Source: Amniculibacterium aquaticum (GTDB lineage: Bacteria; Bacteroidota; Bacteroidia; Flavobacteriales; Weeksellaceae). Taken from it: DNA of 64,000 nucleotides. Position 1 is the stretch's first letter, and the number at the start of each line of letters is the position of its first letter. Of this stretch, positions 31,494-40,431 are shown one piece after another. The position numbers and the translations under genes are program-made. The notes beneath the pieces were generated by a model, which was given only the letters and a program-made list of their open reading frames with translations, made no database searches and was not told where the DNA came from. The stretch covers positions 1 through 64,000 of the forward strand of contig NZ_REFA01000005.1 of NCBI RefSeq assembly GCF_003852705.1, given 5' to 3'.

Positions 31494-32861
31494 ATGTTCA
31501 ATAGTTTACAGGATAAATTAGACAAGGCGTTACACAATCTTTCCGGAAGAGGAAAAATTACAGAAATAAATGTTGCTGAAACGGTTAAAGAAATCCGTAG
31601 AGCCTTGGTGGATGCCGATGTTAATTATAAAGTAGCAAAAGACCTTACCAAAAGAGTCCAAGACAAAGCCATTGGCGAAAATGTACTTACCAGCCTTACT
31701 CCAGGACAATTAATGACCAAAATTGTACACGATGAGTTGGTAGATCTTATGGGAGAAACACAAGAAGGAATCAATCTTTCTGGGAAACCTACCATTATCC
31801 TTATTGCAGGTTTACAAGGTTCTGGTAAAACCACTTTTTCTGGTAAACTGGCCAATTATCTTAAACTAAAGAAAAACAAAAAACCTTTATTGGTAGCCTG
31901 TGATGTGTACAGACCTGCAGCGATAGACCAGCTAACCGTTCTATCAGAACAAGTTGGGGTAAACATCTACAAAGAAATTGAAAACAAAAACCCTGTCGAA
32001 ATTTCTCAGAATGCCATTCAATACGCACAAAAAAACAACCACGATGTGGTTATCATCGATACCGCAGGTCGTCTTGCAATAGACGAAGAAATGATGAACG
32101 AAATCCGTAAAGTTCATCAAGCAGTAAAACCACAAGAAACCCTTTTCGTAGTGGACTCCATGACCGGACAAGACGCCGTGAATACCGCTTTGGCATTCAA
32201 CCATGTCTTGGATTATAACGGAGTGGTCCTTACTAAATTGGACGGTGATACCCGAGGTGGAGCAGCACTTACGATTCGTTCAGTTGTGGACAAACCCATC
32301 AAATTTATTTCTACTGGAGAAAAAATGGAAGCCTTGGATCTTTTCTATCCGGAAAGGATGGCCGACAGAATCCTAGGAATGGGAGATGTGGTATCCTTGG
32401 TAGAAAGAGCTCAAGAGCAATTTGATGAAGAAGAAGCGAGAAAACTCCACAAAAAAATTGCAAAAAATGAATTTGGTTTTGATGACTTTCTAAAACAAAT
32501 TCAGCAAATTAAAAAAATGGGAAACATGAAAGACCTTATGGGCATGATTCCTGGAGTTGGAAAAGCGATAAAAGATGTGGACATCAGCGACGATTCTTTT
32601 AAACATATCGAAGCAATCATCCACTCTATGACACCGGAGGAAAGAAGAAGACCGTCCATCATCAACACCCAAAGAAAAGGTAGAATTGCCAAAGGAAGTG
32701 GTAGAAAAATTGAAGAAGTAAACCAACTGATGAAACAATTTGAACAGATGGGTAAAATGATGAAGGTCATGCAAGGCCCACAAGGAAAGCAACTGATGCA
32801 AATGATGAGCAAAGGAATGCCAAATATGCCAGGAATGGGAGGTAATCTTTTTGGAAGATAA
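31494..32861 (+). CDS. ffh: Signal recognition particle protein Ffh (SRP54)
   Basis: 455 residues. N domain 1-95, G domain with P-loop GLQGSGKTT (106-114), DTAGR and TKLDGD, then the methionine-rich M domain (ending MKVMQGPQGKQLMQMMSKGMPNMPGMGG), which binds signal sequences and SRP RNA. Delivers nascent membrane proteins to FtsY and SecYEG. Ends at a bidirectional terminator. Divergent from the atp operon. Confidence 0.98.
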   Translation: MFNSLQDKLDKALHNLSGRGKITEINVAETVKEIRRALVDADVNYKVAKDLTKRVQDKAIGENVLTSLTPGQLMTKIVHDELVDLMGETQEGINLSGKPTIILIAGLQGSGKTTFSGKLANYLKLKKNKKPLLVACDVYRPAAIDQLTVLSEQVGVNIYKEIENKNPVEISQNAIQYAQKNNHDVVIIDTAGRLAIDEEMMNEIRKVHQAVKPQETLFVVDSMTGQDAVNTALAFNHVLDYNGVVLTKLDGDTRGGAALTIRSVVDKPIKFISTGEKMEALDLFYPERMADRILGMGDVVSLVERAQEQFDEEEARKLHKKIAKNEFGFDDFLKQIQQIKKMGNMKDLMGMIPGVGKAIKDVDISDDSFKHIEAIIHSMTPEERRRPSIINTQRKGRIAKGSGRKIEEVNQLMKQFEQMGKMMKVMQGPQGKQLMQMMSKGMPNMPGMGGNLFGR

Positions 32862-32882
32862 ACAATCAATCATCGATAAATA

Positions 32883-32918
32883 AAAAACGCTTCGGAAAAA
32901 TTTCTGAAGCGTTTTTCT
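32883..32918. terminator. Bidirectional terminator between ffh and the DUF4258-like gene
   Basis: AAAAACGCTTCGG (32883-32895) pairs with CTGAAGCGTTTTT (32904-32916), one wobble, with A and T tracts outside. The flanking genes converge. Confidence 0.85.
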
Positions 32919-32923
32919 ATATT

Positions 32924-33292
32924 TTATCTCAACGATTTTAAGCTTTTAAACTGAGCATCGTCTTTGCATTTACTGAAATAAATTTCCATTCGTGGATTAT
33001 CCTTTGGATAGACCAAAAGATACTCAGAACAAGGCTCTGCTTGTGCTTTACTTTTATCAAAATCAATAGATCCTTTCGTCAAGATGGAGTCTTTGATAAA
33101 CTTTTCATCCATCTTCAGTTCGGTCATTTTTTGTTGAAACTCCGGTGTAAAGCTGAATTTTTTAGTTGCTGTTTCGGCGCGTACCCTATCGTTTGGAAAA
33201 TAAGAACAACTGGCTCCTTTTTTGTTTAGGAAAAATAAAACCACTAAAAGCCCCGGGATGAACCCTAATAAATAAAACTTAAGTTTTTTCAT
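32924..33292 (-). CDS. Small membrane-anchored protein, DUF4258-like
   Basis: 122 residues. An N-terminal span (FYLLGFIPGLLVVLFFL) is followed by a short soluble part: KMDEKFIKDSILTKGSIDFDKSKAQAEPCSEYLLVYP...MEIYFSKCKDD. The order helix, 'G-x-I-x-F', 'PC-x-x-Y' and a final strand with cysteine recalls the DUF4258 domain found in flavobacterial proteins of this size. No function known. It starts nine bases after the alanine dehydrogenase gene ends and probably shares its transcript. Confidence 0.65.
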   Translation of the reverse strand: MKKLKFYLLGFIPGLLVVLFFLNKKGASCSYFPNDRVRAETATKKFSFTPEFQQKMTELKMDEKFIKDSILTKGSIDFDKSKAQAEPCSEYLLVYPKDNPRMEIYFSKCKDDAQFKSLKSLR

Positions 33293-33301
33293 TTAAAATT
33301 T

Positions 33302-34495
33302 TTAGAAAATTAATAGATTAATATCGTGATAGGTCAATCCAAAACGATCGCAAAGAATTTTTTTGGTATGTCGGCCTTTGTACATGTACAACGATTGTTT
33401 CATCTCGTTATTTTTAAGCAGCATATTCTCAAAACCGCCCTCTTCATCGTAATTTAGAAGATAGCTGAGGAAGAAATTGGATATTGCTTTGGAAGTGGTT
33501 CTTGGCATTTTAGAAGTCAAGTTGGGCAAACCACAATGGATGACATCGTGTTTCACAAAAAATGGATTTTCTTGTGTTGTCAGTTCCGATGTTTCTATCA
33601 CTTTTCCGTTGTCTATCGTTACATCAATAATTACCGAACCTTTTTTCATCATGGTAACCATTTCCTCGGTAACCACCGGTGGAAAGTTAAGTCTTGGCAA
33701 ACAACCAATGACCACATCGGCTCTTCTCAGACTTTTAGAAAGCTCTTTGGGATCGATAATGGAAGTGGGTACCCTATTGTCCACCAAAGTATGCAATCTT
33801 CTAAGTTTGGACAAAGAGTTATCGAAAACTTTCACACTTGCACCCAATCCTACTGCGGCTTTCGTAGCAAATTCGCCGACAATTCCGGCTCCAATAATCA
33901 CGACTTCTGCCGGTCTAACTCCTGTGATGCCTCCTAACATCAAACCGTTGGACAGAGCCAAAAGTTCTGAAGCATAAAGTATGGATATATTTCCGGCAAT
34001 CTCACCAATTAGTCGTACCAAAGCTTGTTGTCTGTACTCGTCGGTTATAAACTCGAATGCTATGGCGTTGATTTTCTTTTCGGCCAAACGGCAAAAATAT
34101 TCTTTATCTCTAAGGTTGATTTGAAGTGCTGAAACCAAATAGGTATTCGGTTTCAGATAATCGATTTCTTCCAGAGTTGGCGGATTGACTTTCAGCACCA
34201 AATCTTGCTGAAATGCCGTAGCAGCATCGTGCACAATTTGTGCACCCACTTCGGAATATTGCAGATCGGTAAAAAAAGATCCGACTCCTGCACCGGACTC
34301 TACAATTATTGTATGGCCATGCCCGACCAAAACCTGTACGGCATCCGGTGTAATGCAAGTTCTCCTTTCGTTAAGGCAAGTTTCTTTTGGAACGCCAATA
34401 CTAAATTTTTTTCCTTTTTTCAAAACTTCCAATTTTTCTTCTTTCGGAATAAGATCTTGTTCGGAAAACGGAGTAAATACTTGGGTTGTACTCAT
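33302..34495 (-). CDS. ald: Alanine dehydrogenase
   Basis: 397 residues of the alanine dehydrogenase/PNT family. N-terminal KFSIGVPKETCLNERRTCITPDAVQVLVGHGHTIIVESGAG contains the substrate-binding arginine and lysine pattern; the NAD-binding fold has VVIIGAGIVGEFATKAAVGLGASVKVFD; the PNT-like DVVIGCLPRLNFPPVVTEEMVTMMKKGSVIIDV follows. Converts L-alanine, NAD+ and water to pyruvate, ammonia and NADH. Flavobacterial forms are about 400 residues, slightly longer than the Bacillus enzyme. TATCTTTG on the minus strand (34526-34533) is its likely -7 box. Confidence 0.92.
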   Translation of the reverse strand: MSTTQVFTPFSEQDLIPKEEKLEVLKKGKKFSIGVPKETCLNERRTCITPDAVQVLVGHGHTIIVESGAGVGSFFTDLQYSEVGAQIVHDAATAFQQDLVLKVNPPTLEEIDYLKPNTYLVSALQINLRDKEYFCRLAEKKINAIAFEFITDEYRQQALVRLIGEIAGNISILYASELLALSNGLMLGGITGVRPAEVVIIGAGIVGEFATKAAVGLGASVKVFDNSLSKLRRLHTLVDNRVPTSIIDPKELSKSLRRADVVIGCLPRLNFPPVVTEEMVTMMKKGSVIIDVTIDNGKVIETSELTTQENPFFVKHDVIHCGLPNLTSKMPRTTSKAISNFFLSYLLNYDEEGGFENMLLKNNEMKQSLYMYKGRHTKKILCDRFGLTYHDINLLIF

Positions 34496-34525
34496 GATAA
34501 ATTATGTACCTAAATTAAGCAAATA

Positions 34526-34533
34526 CAAAGATA
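34526..34533 (-). promoter_or_regulatory. -7 element of ald
   Basis: TATCTTTG on the minus strand, 30 bases before the ald ATG, an exact TAnnTTTG match; -33 element not clear. Confidence 0.45.
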
Positions 34534-34595
34534 CGGATGTTTCTACTTTTACTGAATAATAAAGTTTAAACTTTTAGTACCTCTATCGTTTATGT

Positions 34596-35003
34596 TTATT
34601 GAAAATGGATTGTCCTACTATCCCCATCAATTTCTATGGTCATTTCATGGTATCCATAGTACGAGAGTTCGTTTTCATAAATTTCCGGCCATTCTATGAT
34701 GCAAAGTTCTGAGTTTTCAAGATATTCATCCATACCAATATCGTACACCTCTTCGATGGTATTGAGTCGGTAAAGATCAAAATGAAAAACTTTTCCTTTT
34801 GGAGTATTGTATTCGTTGACAATGGCATAAGTTGGTGAGGTAACGGTATCGGTACTGCCCATTTTCTTCAACAAAAACTGAGAAAATGAAGTTTTACCAG
34901 CGCCCAAATTTCCTTTTAGAACAAGAATTTTATATTTCAGGTGCGGGTAAATTTCATCCACCACTTGTTGCCAATCACCTATGTTATTAATTTTGAAATT
35001 CAT
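34596..35003 (-). CDS. tsaE: tRNA threonylcarbamoyladenosine biosynthesis protein TsaE
   Basis: 135 residues with P-loop GNLGAGKTS (31-39), TSPTYAIVNEY and FHFDLYRL, plus LCIIEWPEIYENEL, all TsaE landmarks. It is the ATPase that supports TsaB-TsaD in making t6A at position 37 of ANN-decoding tRNAs. Located directly upstream of ald on the same strand, 100 bases apart, but the ald -7 box in the gap suggests an independent promoter for ald. Confidence 0.93.
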   Translation of the reverse strand: MNFKINNIGDWQQVVDEIYPHLKYKILVLKGNLGAGKTSFSQFLLKKMGSTDTVTSPTYAIVNEYNTPKGKVFHFDLYRLNTIEEVYDIGMDEYLENSELCIIEWPEIYENELSYYGYHEMTIEIDGDSRTIHFQ

Positions 35004-35055
35004 GCAAAATATTTTCTTTGAGATGCAAATTTAACCATAATAAGTACGAAAATAA

Positions 35056-35082
35056 AAAGTCCCGGAAAATTTCCGGGACTTT
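35056..35082 (-). terminator. Terminator of the 35104-35700 barrel gene
   Basis: AAAGTCCCGGAAA (35056-35068) pairs perfectly with TTTCCGGGACTTT (35070-35082). On the minus strand TTTTTATTTT follows. Confidence 0.85.
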
Positions 35083-35103
35083 ACACTATATTAGAATAGT
35101 TGG

Positions 35104-35700
35104 TTATTTGAATAAATATTTAACACCGAAAGTGATGCTGTTCAAATTCAAACCGATACCGAAGTTATCCGTACTGCTACCTCCTTCTGGTTTGAAAGAA
35201 TTGTAACCAAATTGACCGATTGTAGCTTCAAAAGACCAATTGTTGTTTACGAAATAATCCAAACCTGGTCTCAAGTTAACACCAAAAGAAGTGTAGTTAG
35301 CTTCTGTAGAAACACCAGCTACTTCATTTTTAACTTTTCCGAAAGCCATAGGCACATCCAATTGACCGAAAACGAACAATTTCTCACCTAAAGACCAATA
35401 TTTTCTAGCGAAAGGCATAATTACAAATGCACTGTTTGTGTTTTTTGTAGTTATTGCAGTTGTGTTTTCAACAATAGAAGATTGGTAACCTAAAGCACCA
35501 CCAACAGCGATAGTTGGAGTTACGAAAGTACCTACAGATGGTAAAATTGCAAAATTATCAACCGTTGTGTTAGATCCATTGTTATTGGTACGGTTGTACT
35601 CTACTTGTCCAGAGATGAATGAAGTTCCTTCGAAACCTGTAGATTGAGCTGAAGCCAATCCGAATGCAGCGATACCTGCTGCCATTAATAATTTTTTCAT
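35104..35700 (-). CDS. Small outer-membrane beta-barrel protein
   Basis: 198 residues. Signal peptide MKKLLMAAGIAAFGLASAQ, then alternating hydrophobic strands with glycine-aromatic ends (FISGQVEYNRTN, FVTPTIAVGGALGYQSS, SFEATIGQFGYNSF) and the terminal SITFGVKYLFK ending in phenylalanine-lysine, typical of barrels inserted by BamA. Length fits an eight-strand barrel of the OmpX/porin-like family (outer membrane beta-barrel domain). Function unknown; the related gene at 35867 suggests a local duplication of type, though the two proteins are not close copies. Confidence 0.85.
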   Translation of the reverse strand: MKKLLMAAGIAAFGLASAQSTGFEGTSFISGQVEYNRTNNNGSNTTVDNFAILPSVGTFVTPTIAVGGALGYQSSIVENTTAITTKNTNSAFVIMPFARKYWSLGEKLFVFGQLDVPMAFGKVKNEVAGVSTEANYTSFGVNLRPGLDYFVNNNWSFEATIGQFGYNSFKPEGGSSTDNFGIGLNLNSITFGVKYLFK

Positions 35701-35819
35701 TGTTCCTATCTTTAATTTTTAAAGTATTGCAAATTTAGATGAGATGGAATTTGAAAAAAATGACGAAAATCATCGTTTCACATTTTAGAATAGGAATAAA
35801 TTAAATTTTAGTCAAAAGA

Positions 35820-35844
35820 AAAGCCACCAACAATTGGTGGCTTT
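35820..35844 (-). terminator. Terminator of the 35867-36364 barrel gene
   Basis: AAAGCCACCAA (35820-35830) pairs perfectly with TTGGTGGCTTT (35834-35844) around CAA; on the minus strand the T run is short and interrupted (TTTCTTTT). Confidence 0.75.
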
Positions 35845-35866
35845 CATTATCAATATTTTTATTGAT

Positions 35867-36364
35867 TTACTTGATGTAATATGAATATCCTAAATTGATA
35901 GCAGAAATTGTGCTTCCATTTTTAGATAATCCTTGGTATCCTAGAGAAACTTCTCCATTTCCGATGTGGTAAGCCGCTTTTGGCTGGTAATAAAATCCGC
36001 CATCGCTACTGCCTCCGCTACCAAAAACGAAACCGTAACCCAAATCTGCTGCTAAACTGAAGTTTTCAGCAATTTTATACTGTCCTGTTGCAGCAATAGG
36101 AACCATGCTCATGGTGTCGTACTTTACAGAAACAGGTCCATAATTTACTGTTTTTCCTAACCAAGCAGAATATCCCGAAGTAATCCCTGCAGAAAAGCTA
36201 TCGGCTACAGGCCACATGTACGAAGCATCTGCTCCTAGTGTAAAGCTGTAAACATCTCCAGCGTCTCCTACCGGTAAACCAACATGTGCACCCAATTTAA
36301 AACCAGACTGTGCATTCATTGAACCAAAAAGTGCAAAAGCACCTAATAATAATAACTTTTTCAT
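35867..36364 (-). CDS. Small outer-membrane beta-barrel protein
   Basis: 165 residues. Signal peptide MKKLLLLGAFALFGSMNAQ, then short amphipathic strands (FKLGAHVGLPVG, FTLGADASYMWPV, FSLAADLGYGFVFGSGG, GEVSLGYQGLS) ending in INLGYSYYIK. Eight-strand barrel of the outer-membrane beta-barrel domain type. A minus-strand TATCTTTG at 36397-36404 is its probable -7 box. Function unknown. Confidence 0.83.
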   Translation of the reverse strand: MKKLLLLGAFALFGSMNAQSGFKLGAHVGLPVGDAGDVYSFTLGADASYMWPVADSFSAGITSGYSAWLGKTVNYGPVSVKYDTMSMVPIAATGQYKIAENFSLAADLGYGFVFGSGGSSDGGFYYQPKAAYHIGNGEVSLGYQGLSKNGSTISAINLGYSYYIK

Positions 36365-36512
36365 GATTTTGTAAATTTAATTTGTTAAACCTATATCAAA
36401 GATAATAAAAAAAATAATACAATTAACAAATTTTTAACAAATTTTTATTTTTATTTAACATAATACAAATCCTTAACAGCATGTATAACTTAGATAAGGA
36501 CTTATAGATAAC

Positions 36513-37472
36513 CTACTCTTCCCTTAACCGCTTCTCTTCTCTACCGTAGGCATTAATAATTTTCCTAACCACAGGATGTCGCACCACATCTTCCTCGGTT
36601 AGGTGTACAAAACCAATTTCATCAACATCTCTCAGAATTCTCATGGCTTCTTTCAATCCTGATTTTTGTTTTAATGGCAAATCGACCTGACTGGGATCTC
36701 CAGTAATGATAAACTTGGCATTCATCCCCATTCGGGTCAAAAACATTTTCATTTGAGAATGGGTGGTATTTTGAGCTTCATCGAGAATAACAAAGGCTTC
36801 ATCCAAAGTCCTCCCTCTCATGAAAGCCAAAGGAGCCACTTCTATAATTTTTTTCTCAATAAAGCCTTCTAATTTTTCGTGAGGTATCATATCTCTTAAT
36901 GCGTCGTATAGAGGTTGCAAATAGGGATCTAACTTTTCTTTTAAATCTCCGGGAAGAAAACCCAAACTCTCCCCCGCTTCTACCGCCGGTCTGGTCAGGA
37001 TAATTCTTTTCACCTCTTTATCGCGCAATGCTCTTGCTGCAATTGCAACCGAAGTATAGGTCTTACCGGTTCCTGCCGGACCGATCGCAAAAACCATGTC
37101 TTTTTTCTCCACTTCTTTCACCAATTTTTTCAAATTGGTGGTTTTGGCCTTGATGATTTTCCCATTGACTCCTTTTACAATAATATCTTGATCAAAGACC
37201 AATTGTTTTTCGGATTCGTCTTTCAGTTTTAGGATGCTTTCTACATCTTTTACCGTTATCGAATTGTTTTTAGAAATAAAATCAACAATATCGTTTAGTT
37301 TAATCTTCAAAACATCCAAGGCCTCTTGATTTCCCATGGCGAAAATAAAATGATCTCTGCCCGTAATTTTTAGAGTGGGAAAACTGGATTTTATTAAATT
37401 AAAAAATTGATTATTAACTCCGTAAAAAGATTTGGAGTCAATATCCTTTAGTTCAAAAGTTAGCTCGTACAT
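36513..37472 (-). CDS. phoH: PhoH-like ATPase
   Basis: 319 residues from the methionine at 37472 (MYELTFELKDIDSKSFYG), the usual flavobacterial start; upstream in-frame methionines would extend to 37601 but add an AT-rich, non-conserved segment. KH-like N-terminal region (LKITGRDHFIFAMGNQEAL) followed by the PhoH ATPase core: P-loop AIGPAGTGKTYTSVA, LTRPAVEAGESLGFLPGDL, AFVILDEAQNTT and ITGDPSQVDLP. PhoH2-type enzymes are RNA-associated ATPases/ribonucleases. Divergent from the SAM hydrolase gene. Confidence 0.9.
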   Translation of the reverse strand: MYELTFELKDIDSKSFYGVNNQFFNLIKSSFPTLKITGRDHFIFAMGNQEALDVLKIKLNDIVDFISKNNSITVKDVESILKLKDESEKQLVFDQDIIVKGVNGKIIKAKTTNLKKLVKEVEKKDMVFAIGPAGTGKTYTSVAIAARALRDKEVKRIILTRPAVEAGESLGFLPGDLKEKLDPYLQPLYDALRDMIPHEKLEGFIEKKIIEVAPLAFMRGRTLDEAFVILDEAQNTTHSQMKMFLTRMGMNAKFIITGDPSQVDLPLKQKSGLKEAMRILRDVDEIGFVHLTEEDVVRHPVVRKIINAYGREEKRLREE

Positions 37473-37604
37473 CATGTTCGTATTTAGATTCCTAAAGTTA
37501 TCGTTTTTTTTTATAACCTCTGTCAATTTGTTATCCACATTCATTTTACATTCATGTAATTTTAAATTACTTTTGCAATTGGAGGTAAAAATTAGGTTCA
37601 AAAC

Positions 37605-38441
37605 ATGTCAATCATCACTTTAACAACAGATTTAGGATACACCGACCACAAAGTGGCTGCTATAAAAGGAAATATCTTATCCTTGAATTTCGATGCGAAA
37701 ATCATAGACATCAGTCATAACATACAACCCCACAACCTTCTAGAAACTTCCTATATTGTAAGAAATGCCTACAAGCATTTTCCAAAAAACTCCATCCACA
37801 TCATTGCGGTTGATGCTCTTTATCATCCTTCTAGACGCTTTTTATTGTGCAAAGTCAATGGACATTTTTTTTTAACCGCCGACAACGGTCTTCTGTCTTT
37901 AATTTTTTTCGATCTAAAGCCCGAATCTATTTTCGAAATTACCATAAACAACCGTTTTGATGATGTTGTAAAATGCAGCATCCTGGATATTTTCTTACCC
38001 GTCGCCAATCACCTATTAAACGGTGGCGTTCCGGAATTGATTGGCAGAAAAATTAACGATCCAAAAGAGCTCTCATTGCCAAAAGCTCAGTTCCTGCCAA
38101 ATGAAAATATGATTGTAGGAGAAGTTATATACATCGATCATTATGGAAATGTGGTCTCCAACATTACCCAAGAAATGTTTAGCCAAAGCCATTCTGGGAA
38201 TGACGAATTTAAGATTACATTCAGAAATCTAAACATCAAAAAAATTCATCAACATTATACAGAATTCATCAAAGATTATCAGAAGGAAAACAAATTTCAC
38301 GGCAACCAATTGGCCCTGTTTAATGAGGCTGGATATTTAGAGATTTCCATCTATAAAGGCAGTAAGAACAACGGTGCCAAAACCCTATTTGGCTTGGACA
38401 TTGGAGAAAAAATCTATGTTGAATTTTCAAAATTAAAATAA
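37605..38441 (+). CDS. SAM hydroxide adenosyltransferase (DUF62 family)
   Basis: 278 residues beginning MSIITLTTDLGYTDHKVAAIKGNI, the TTDFG-like motif that binds the adenosyl group. Also ISHNIQPHNLLETSYIVRNAYKHFPKNSIHI, FLTADNGLLSL and GEVIYIDHYGNVVSNIT, which contain the conserved Asp, Arg-His region and Asn of the SAM hydrolase/fluorinase superfamily. Family members cleave S-adenosylmethionine to adenosine and methionine; physiological role is uncertain. Upstream ATG starts right after the divergent phoH region. Confidence 0.9.
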   Translation: MSIITLTTDLGYTDHKVAAIKGNILSLNFDAKIIDISHNIQPHNLLETSYIVRNAYKHFPKNSIHIIAVDALYHPSRRFLLCKVNGHFFLTADNGLLSLIFFDLKPESIFEITINNRFDDVVKCSILDIFLPVANHLLNGGVPELIGRKINDPKELSLPKAQFLPNENMIVGEVIYIDHYGNVVSNITQEMFSQSHSGNDEFKITFRNLNIKKIHQHYTEFIKDYQKENKFHGNQLALFNEAGYLEISIYKGSKNNGAKTLFGLDIGEKIYVEFSKLK

Positions 38442-38466
38442 CTCTAAAAAATAAACGAAATTTTTG

Positions 38467-38474
38467 TACTTTTG
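38467..38474 (+). promoter_or_regulatory. -7 element of the E2 gene
   Basis: TACTTTTG fits TAnnTTTG and lies 20 bases before the ATG; preceded by T-rich DNA without a clear TTTG at -33. Confidence 0.45.
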
Positions 38475-38494
38475 TGAAAATCTAAAATTTAAAA

Positions 38495-39802
38495 ATGGCA
38501 GAATATAAATTATTACTCCCTTCCATGGGAGAAGGGGTGATGGAAGCTACAGTAATCAGCTGGCTCTTCAACGAAGGAGACCTGGTAAATGAGGACGATT
38601 CCGTAGTAGAAATTGCAACCGATAAGGTAGATTCCGATGTTCCGACACCAGTTTCGGGGAAAATTGTAAAAATTCTGAAACAAAAAGATGAAGTGGCTAA
38701 AGTTGGTGAAGCCATCGCTATTTTAGAAACTGAAGGTGGAGAAGCAACAAGCACTGCACCGATTCAAGAAAATAAAGCTCCTGAAACTGCACAACCTAGT
38801 GCACAGATCGTTGCCGAGCTTGAACAACCTTTGCAAAAAGTAGATCCCACACAATTCTCTGATGACCTATACTTGTCACCGTTGGTAAAATCCATCGTTA
38901 CACAAGAAAACATCTCAGAAGCCGAACTTAAAACCATCAAAGGTAGTGGCTTAGAAAATAGAATTACTAAAGAGGACATTCTTCAGTTTGTTGCCAATAG
39001 AGGAAAGACGAGCCCTGCAGCAACTGCAGCTCCAGCAGCAACAAGTCCTGCTGTTGCACCTGCACCAACTCCTGTTGCCACCCCTGTTGGTGAAGGCGAC
39101 GAAATTATCCAAATGGATAGGGTGAGAAAGATCATTGCTGATGCCATGGTGAATTCTAAGAGAATTTCTCCGCATGTTACTTCCTTTATCGAAACCGATG
39201 TAACCAATGTGGTAAAATGGAGAGCTAAGAACAAAAATACTCTTGAAAAAAGAGATGGTGAGAAACTAACATTCATGCCAATTTTCGTGAGAGCCGTTGT
39301 GAAAGCCATTCAGGATTTCCCAATGATCAATGTTTCTGTTGATGGTGATAAAATTATCAAAAAGAAAAACATCAATATTGGTATGGCAACTGCATTGCCG
39401 GACGGAAACCTTATTGTTCCGGTAATTAAAAATGCCGATCAATTGTCACTTTCAGGGTTGGCAAAAGCCATCAACGATTTGGCATACAGAGCTAGAAATA
39501 AAAAATTAAGACCAGAGGATACACAAGGAGCTACCTACACCATTTCTAATGTAGGAAGTTTCGGAAACCTAATGGGTACACCGATTATCCCACAACCACA
39601 GGTCGCTATTTTGGCCATTGGTGCTATTGTAAAAAAACCAGCAGTGGTAGAAACTCCAGAAGGAGACTTAATCGGTATCCGCCAATTGATGTTCATGTCA
39701 CACTCTTATGACCACCGAGTGGTAGATGGATCTTTGGGAGGTATGTTCCTAAAACATGTACACGATTACCTGCAAAATTGGGATCTGGATACAGAAATAT
39801 AA
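38495..39802 (+). CDS. Dihydrolipoamide acyltransferase (E2) of a 2-oxo acid dehydrogenase complex
   Basis: 435 residues. Lipoyl domain 1-75 with acceptor K44 in EIATDKVDSDVP; peripheral subunit-binding domain about 125-165 (LYLSPLVKSIVTQENIS...GSGLENRITKEDILQF); an alanine-proline linker (about 170-192); catalytic domain with HxxxDG as HRVVDG (407-412). Only one lipoyl domain. Sequence resembles the E2 of the branched-chain or 2-oxoglutarate-like complexes of Bacteroidota; the substrate is not settled because E1 and E3 genes are not adjacent. Own promoter and terminator (39813-39850). Confidence 0.9.
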   Translation: MAEYKLLLPSMGEGVMEATVISWLFNEGDLVNEDDSVVEIATDKVDSDVPTPVSGKIVKILKQKDEVAKVGEAIAILETEGGEATSTAPIQENKAPETAQPSAQIVAELEQPLQKVDPTQFSDDLYLSPLVKSIVTQENISEAELKTIKGSGLENRITKEDILQFVANRGKTSPAATAAPAATSPAVAPAPTPVATPVGEGDEIIQMDRVRKIIADAMVNSKRISPHVTSFIETDVTNVVKWRAKNKNTLEKRDGEKLTFMPIFVRAVVKAIQDFPMINVSVDGDKIIKKKNINIGMATALPDGNLIVPVIKNADQLSLSGLAKAINDLAYRARNKKLRPEDTQGATYTISNVGSFGNLMGTPIIPQPQVAILAIGAIVKKPAVVETPEGDLIGIRQLMFMSHSYDHRVVDGSLGGMFLKHVHDYLQNWDLDTEI

Positions 39803-39812
39803 TTCTAAAAGC

Positions 39813-39850
39813 AATACCTCTGAAAATCCTTCGGAGGTATTCTTTTTTTT
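39813..39850 (+). terminator. Terminator of the E2 gene
   Basis: AATACCTCTGAA (39813-39824) pairs with TTCGGAGGTATT (39830-39841), one wobble, followed by CTTTTTTTT. Confidence 0.85.
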
Positions 39851-39869
39851 AAACCAAAATTATTGAAAC

Positions 39870-40346
39870 ATGTCGTACATCATTCGCCAAGCAAAACCCG
39901 AAGATATTGAAATTGTTTTTGAACTCATGAAAAGCCTAGCCATTTACGAGAAAATGGAAGACGAGTTTGTAACCAACCCCGATACTTTGAGAAAAAATAT
40001 TTTTGAAGACCAATTTGCATCTGTACTTATTCTAGAAGAAAGTGATGTTCCGGTTGGATTTGCGCTTTACTTTTTCAACTATTCCACATTTTTAGGGAAA
40101 CCCGGCCTGTATCTAGAAGATCTTTTTATAGATCCCGCTAGTCGAGGAAAAGGTTATGGCAAAGCACTATTGGCCGAACTTGCACGGATTGCAAAAGAAA
40201 AAAATTGCGGCAGAATGGAATGGGCAGTACTCAACTGGAACGATCCAGCGATAGAGTTTTACAAATCTTTAGGGGCAAAACCAATGGACACTTGGACTGT
40301 TTATCGATTGGAACACGATAAAATTGAAGAATTATCCAAAAAATAA
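39870..40346 (+). CDS. GNAT acetyltransferase, diamine/spermidine acetyltransferase-like
   Basis: 158 residues. YIIRQAKPEDIEIVFELMKSLAIYEKMEDE, then YLEDLFIDPASRGKGYGKALLAELARIA with the acetyl-CoA loop RGKGYGKA, and the C-terminal MEWAVLNWNDPAIEFYKSLGAKPMDTWTVYRL. This combination (EDLFV-x-x-x-RGKG, W-x-V-L-x-W-N-x-x-A-x-x-F-Y-x-x-L-G-A) is the pattern of SSAT-type diamine acetyltransferases. Polyamine or thialysine substrates are likely but not proven. Confidence 0.88.
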   Translation: MSYIIRQAKPEDIEIVFELMKSLAIYEKMEDEFVTNPDTLRKNIFEDQFASVLILEESDVPVGFALYFFNYSTFLGKPGLYLEDLFIDPASRGKGYGKALLAELARIAKEKNCGRMEWAVLNWNDPAIEFYKSLGAKPMDTWTVYRLEHDKIEELSKK

Positions 40347-40367
40347 ACAATAACGATTTAAAAATCT

Positions 40368-40398
40368 TTTGTTTATTTATAAAATAATTGTATTTTTG
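40368..40398 (+). promoter_or_regulatory. Promoter of the rpsF-rpsR-rplI operon
   Basis: TTTG (40368-40371), 19 bases, TATTTTTG (40391-40398): a full match to the flavobacterial promoter. Transcription starting near 40405 leaves a short leader before the rpsF ATG at 40432. Confidence 0.75.
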
Positions 40399-40431
40399 CA
40401 CCTCGAAATTTTAATTAAAATCATTAACATT

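Noticed and set aside
37473-37601. N-terminal 43-residue extension of the PhoH-like protein
   Set aside because: Composition is AT-driven and the conserved family start MYELTFEL lies at 37472.
40369-40431. N-terminal extension of ribosomal protein S6
   Set aside because: The extension contains the promoter boxes; the normal S6 N-terminus starts at 40432.
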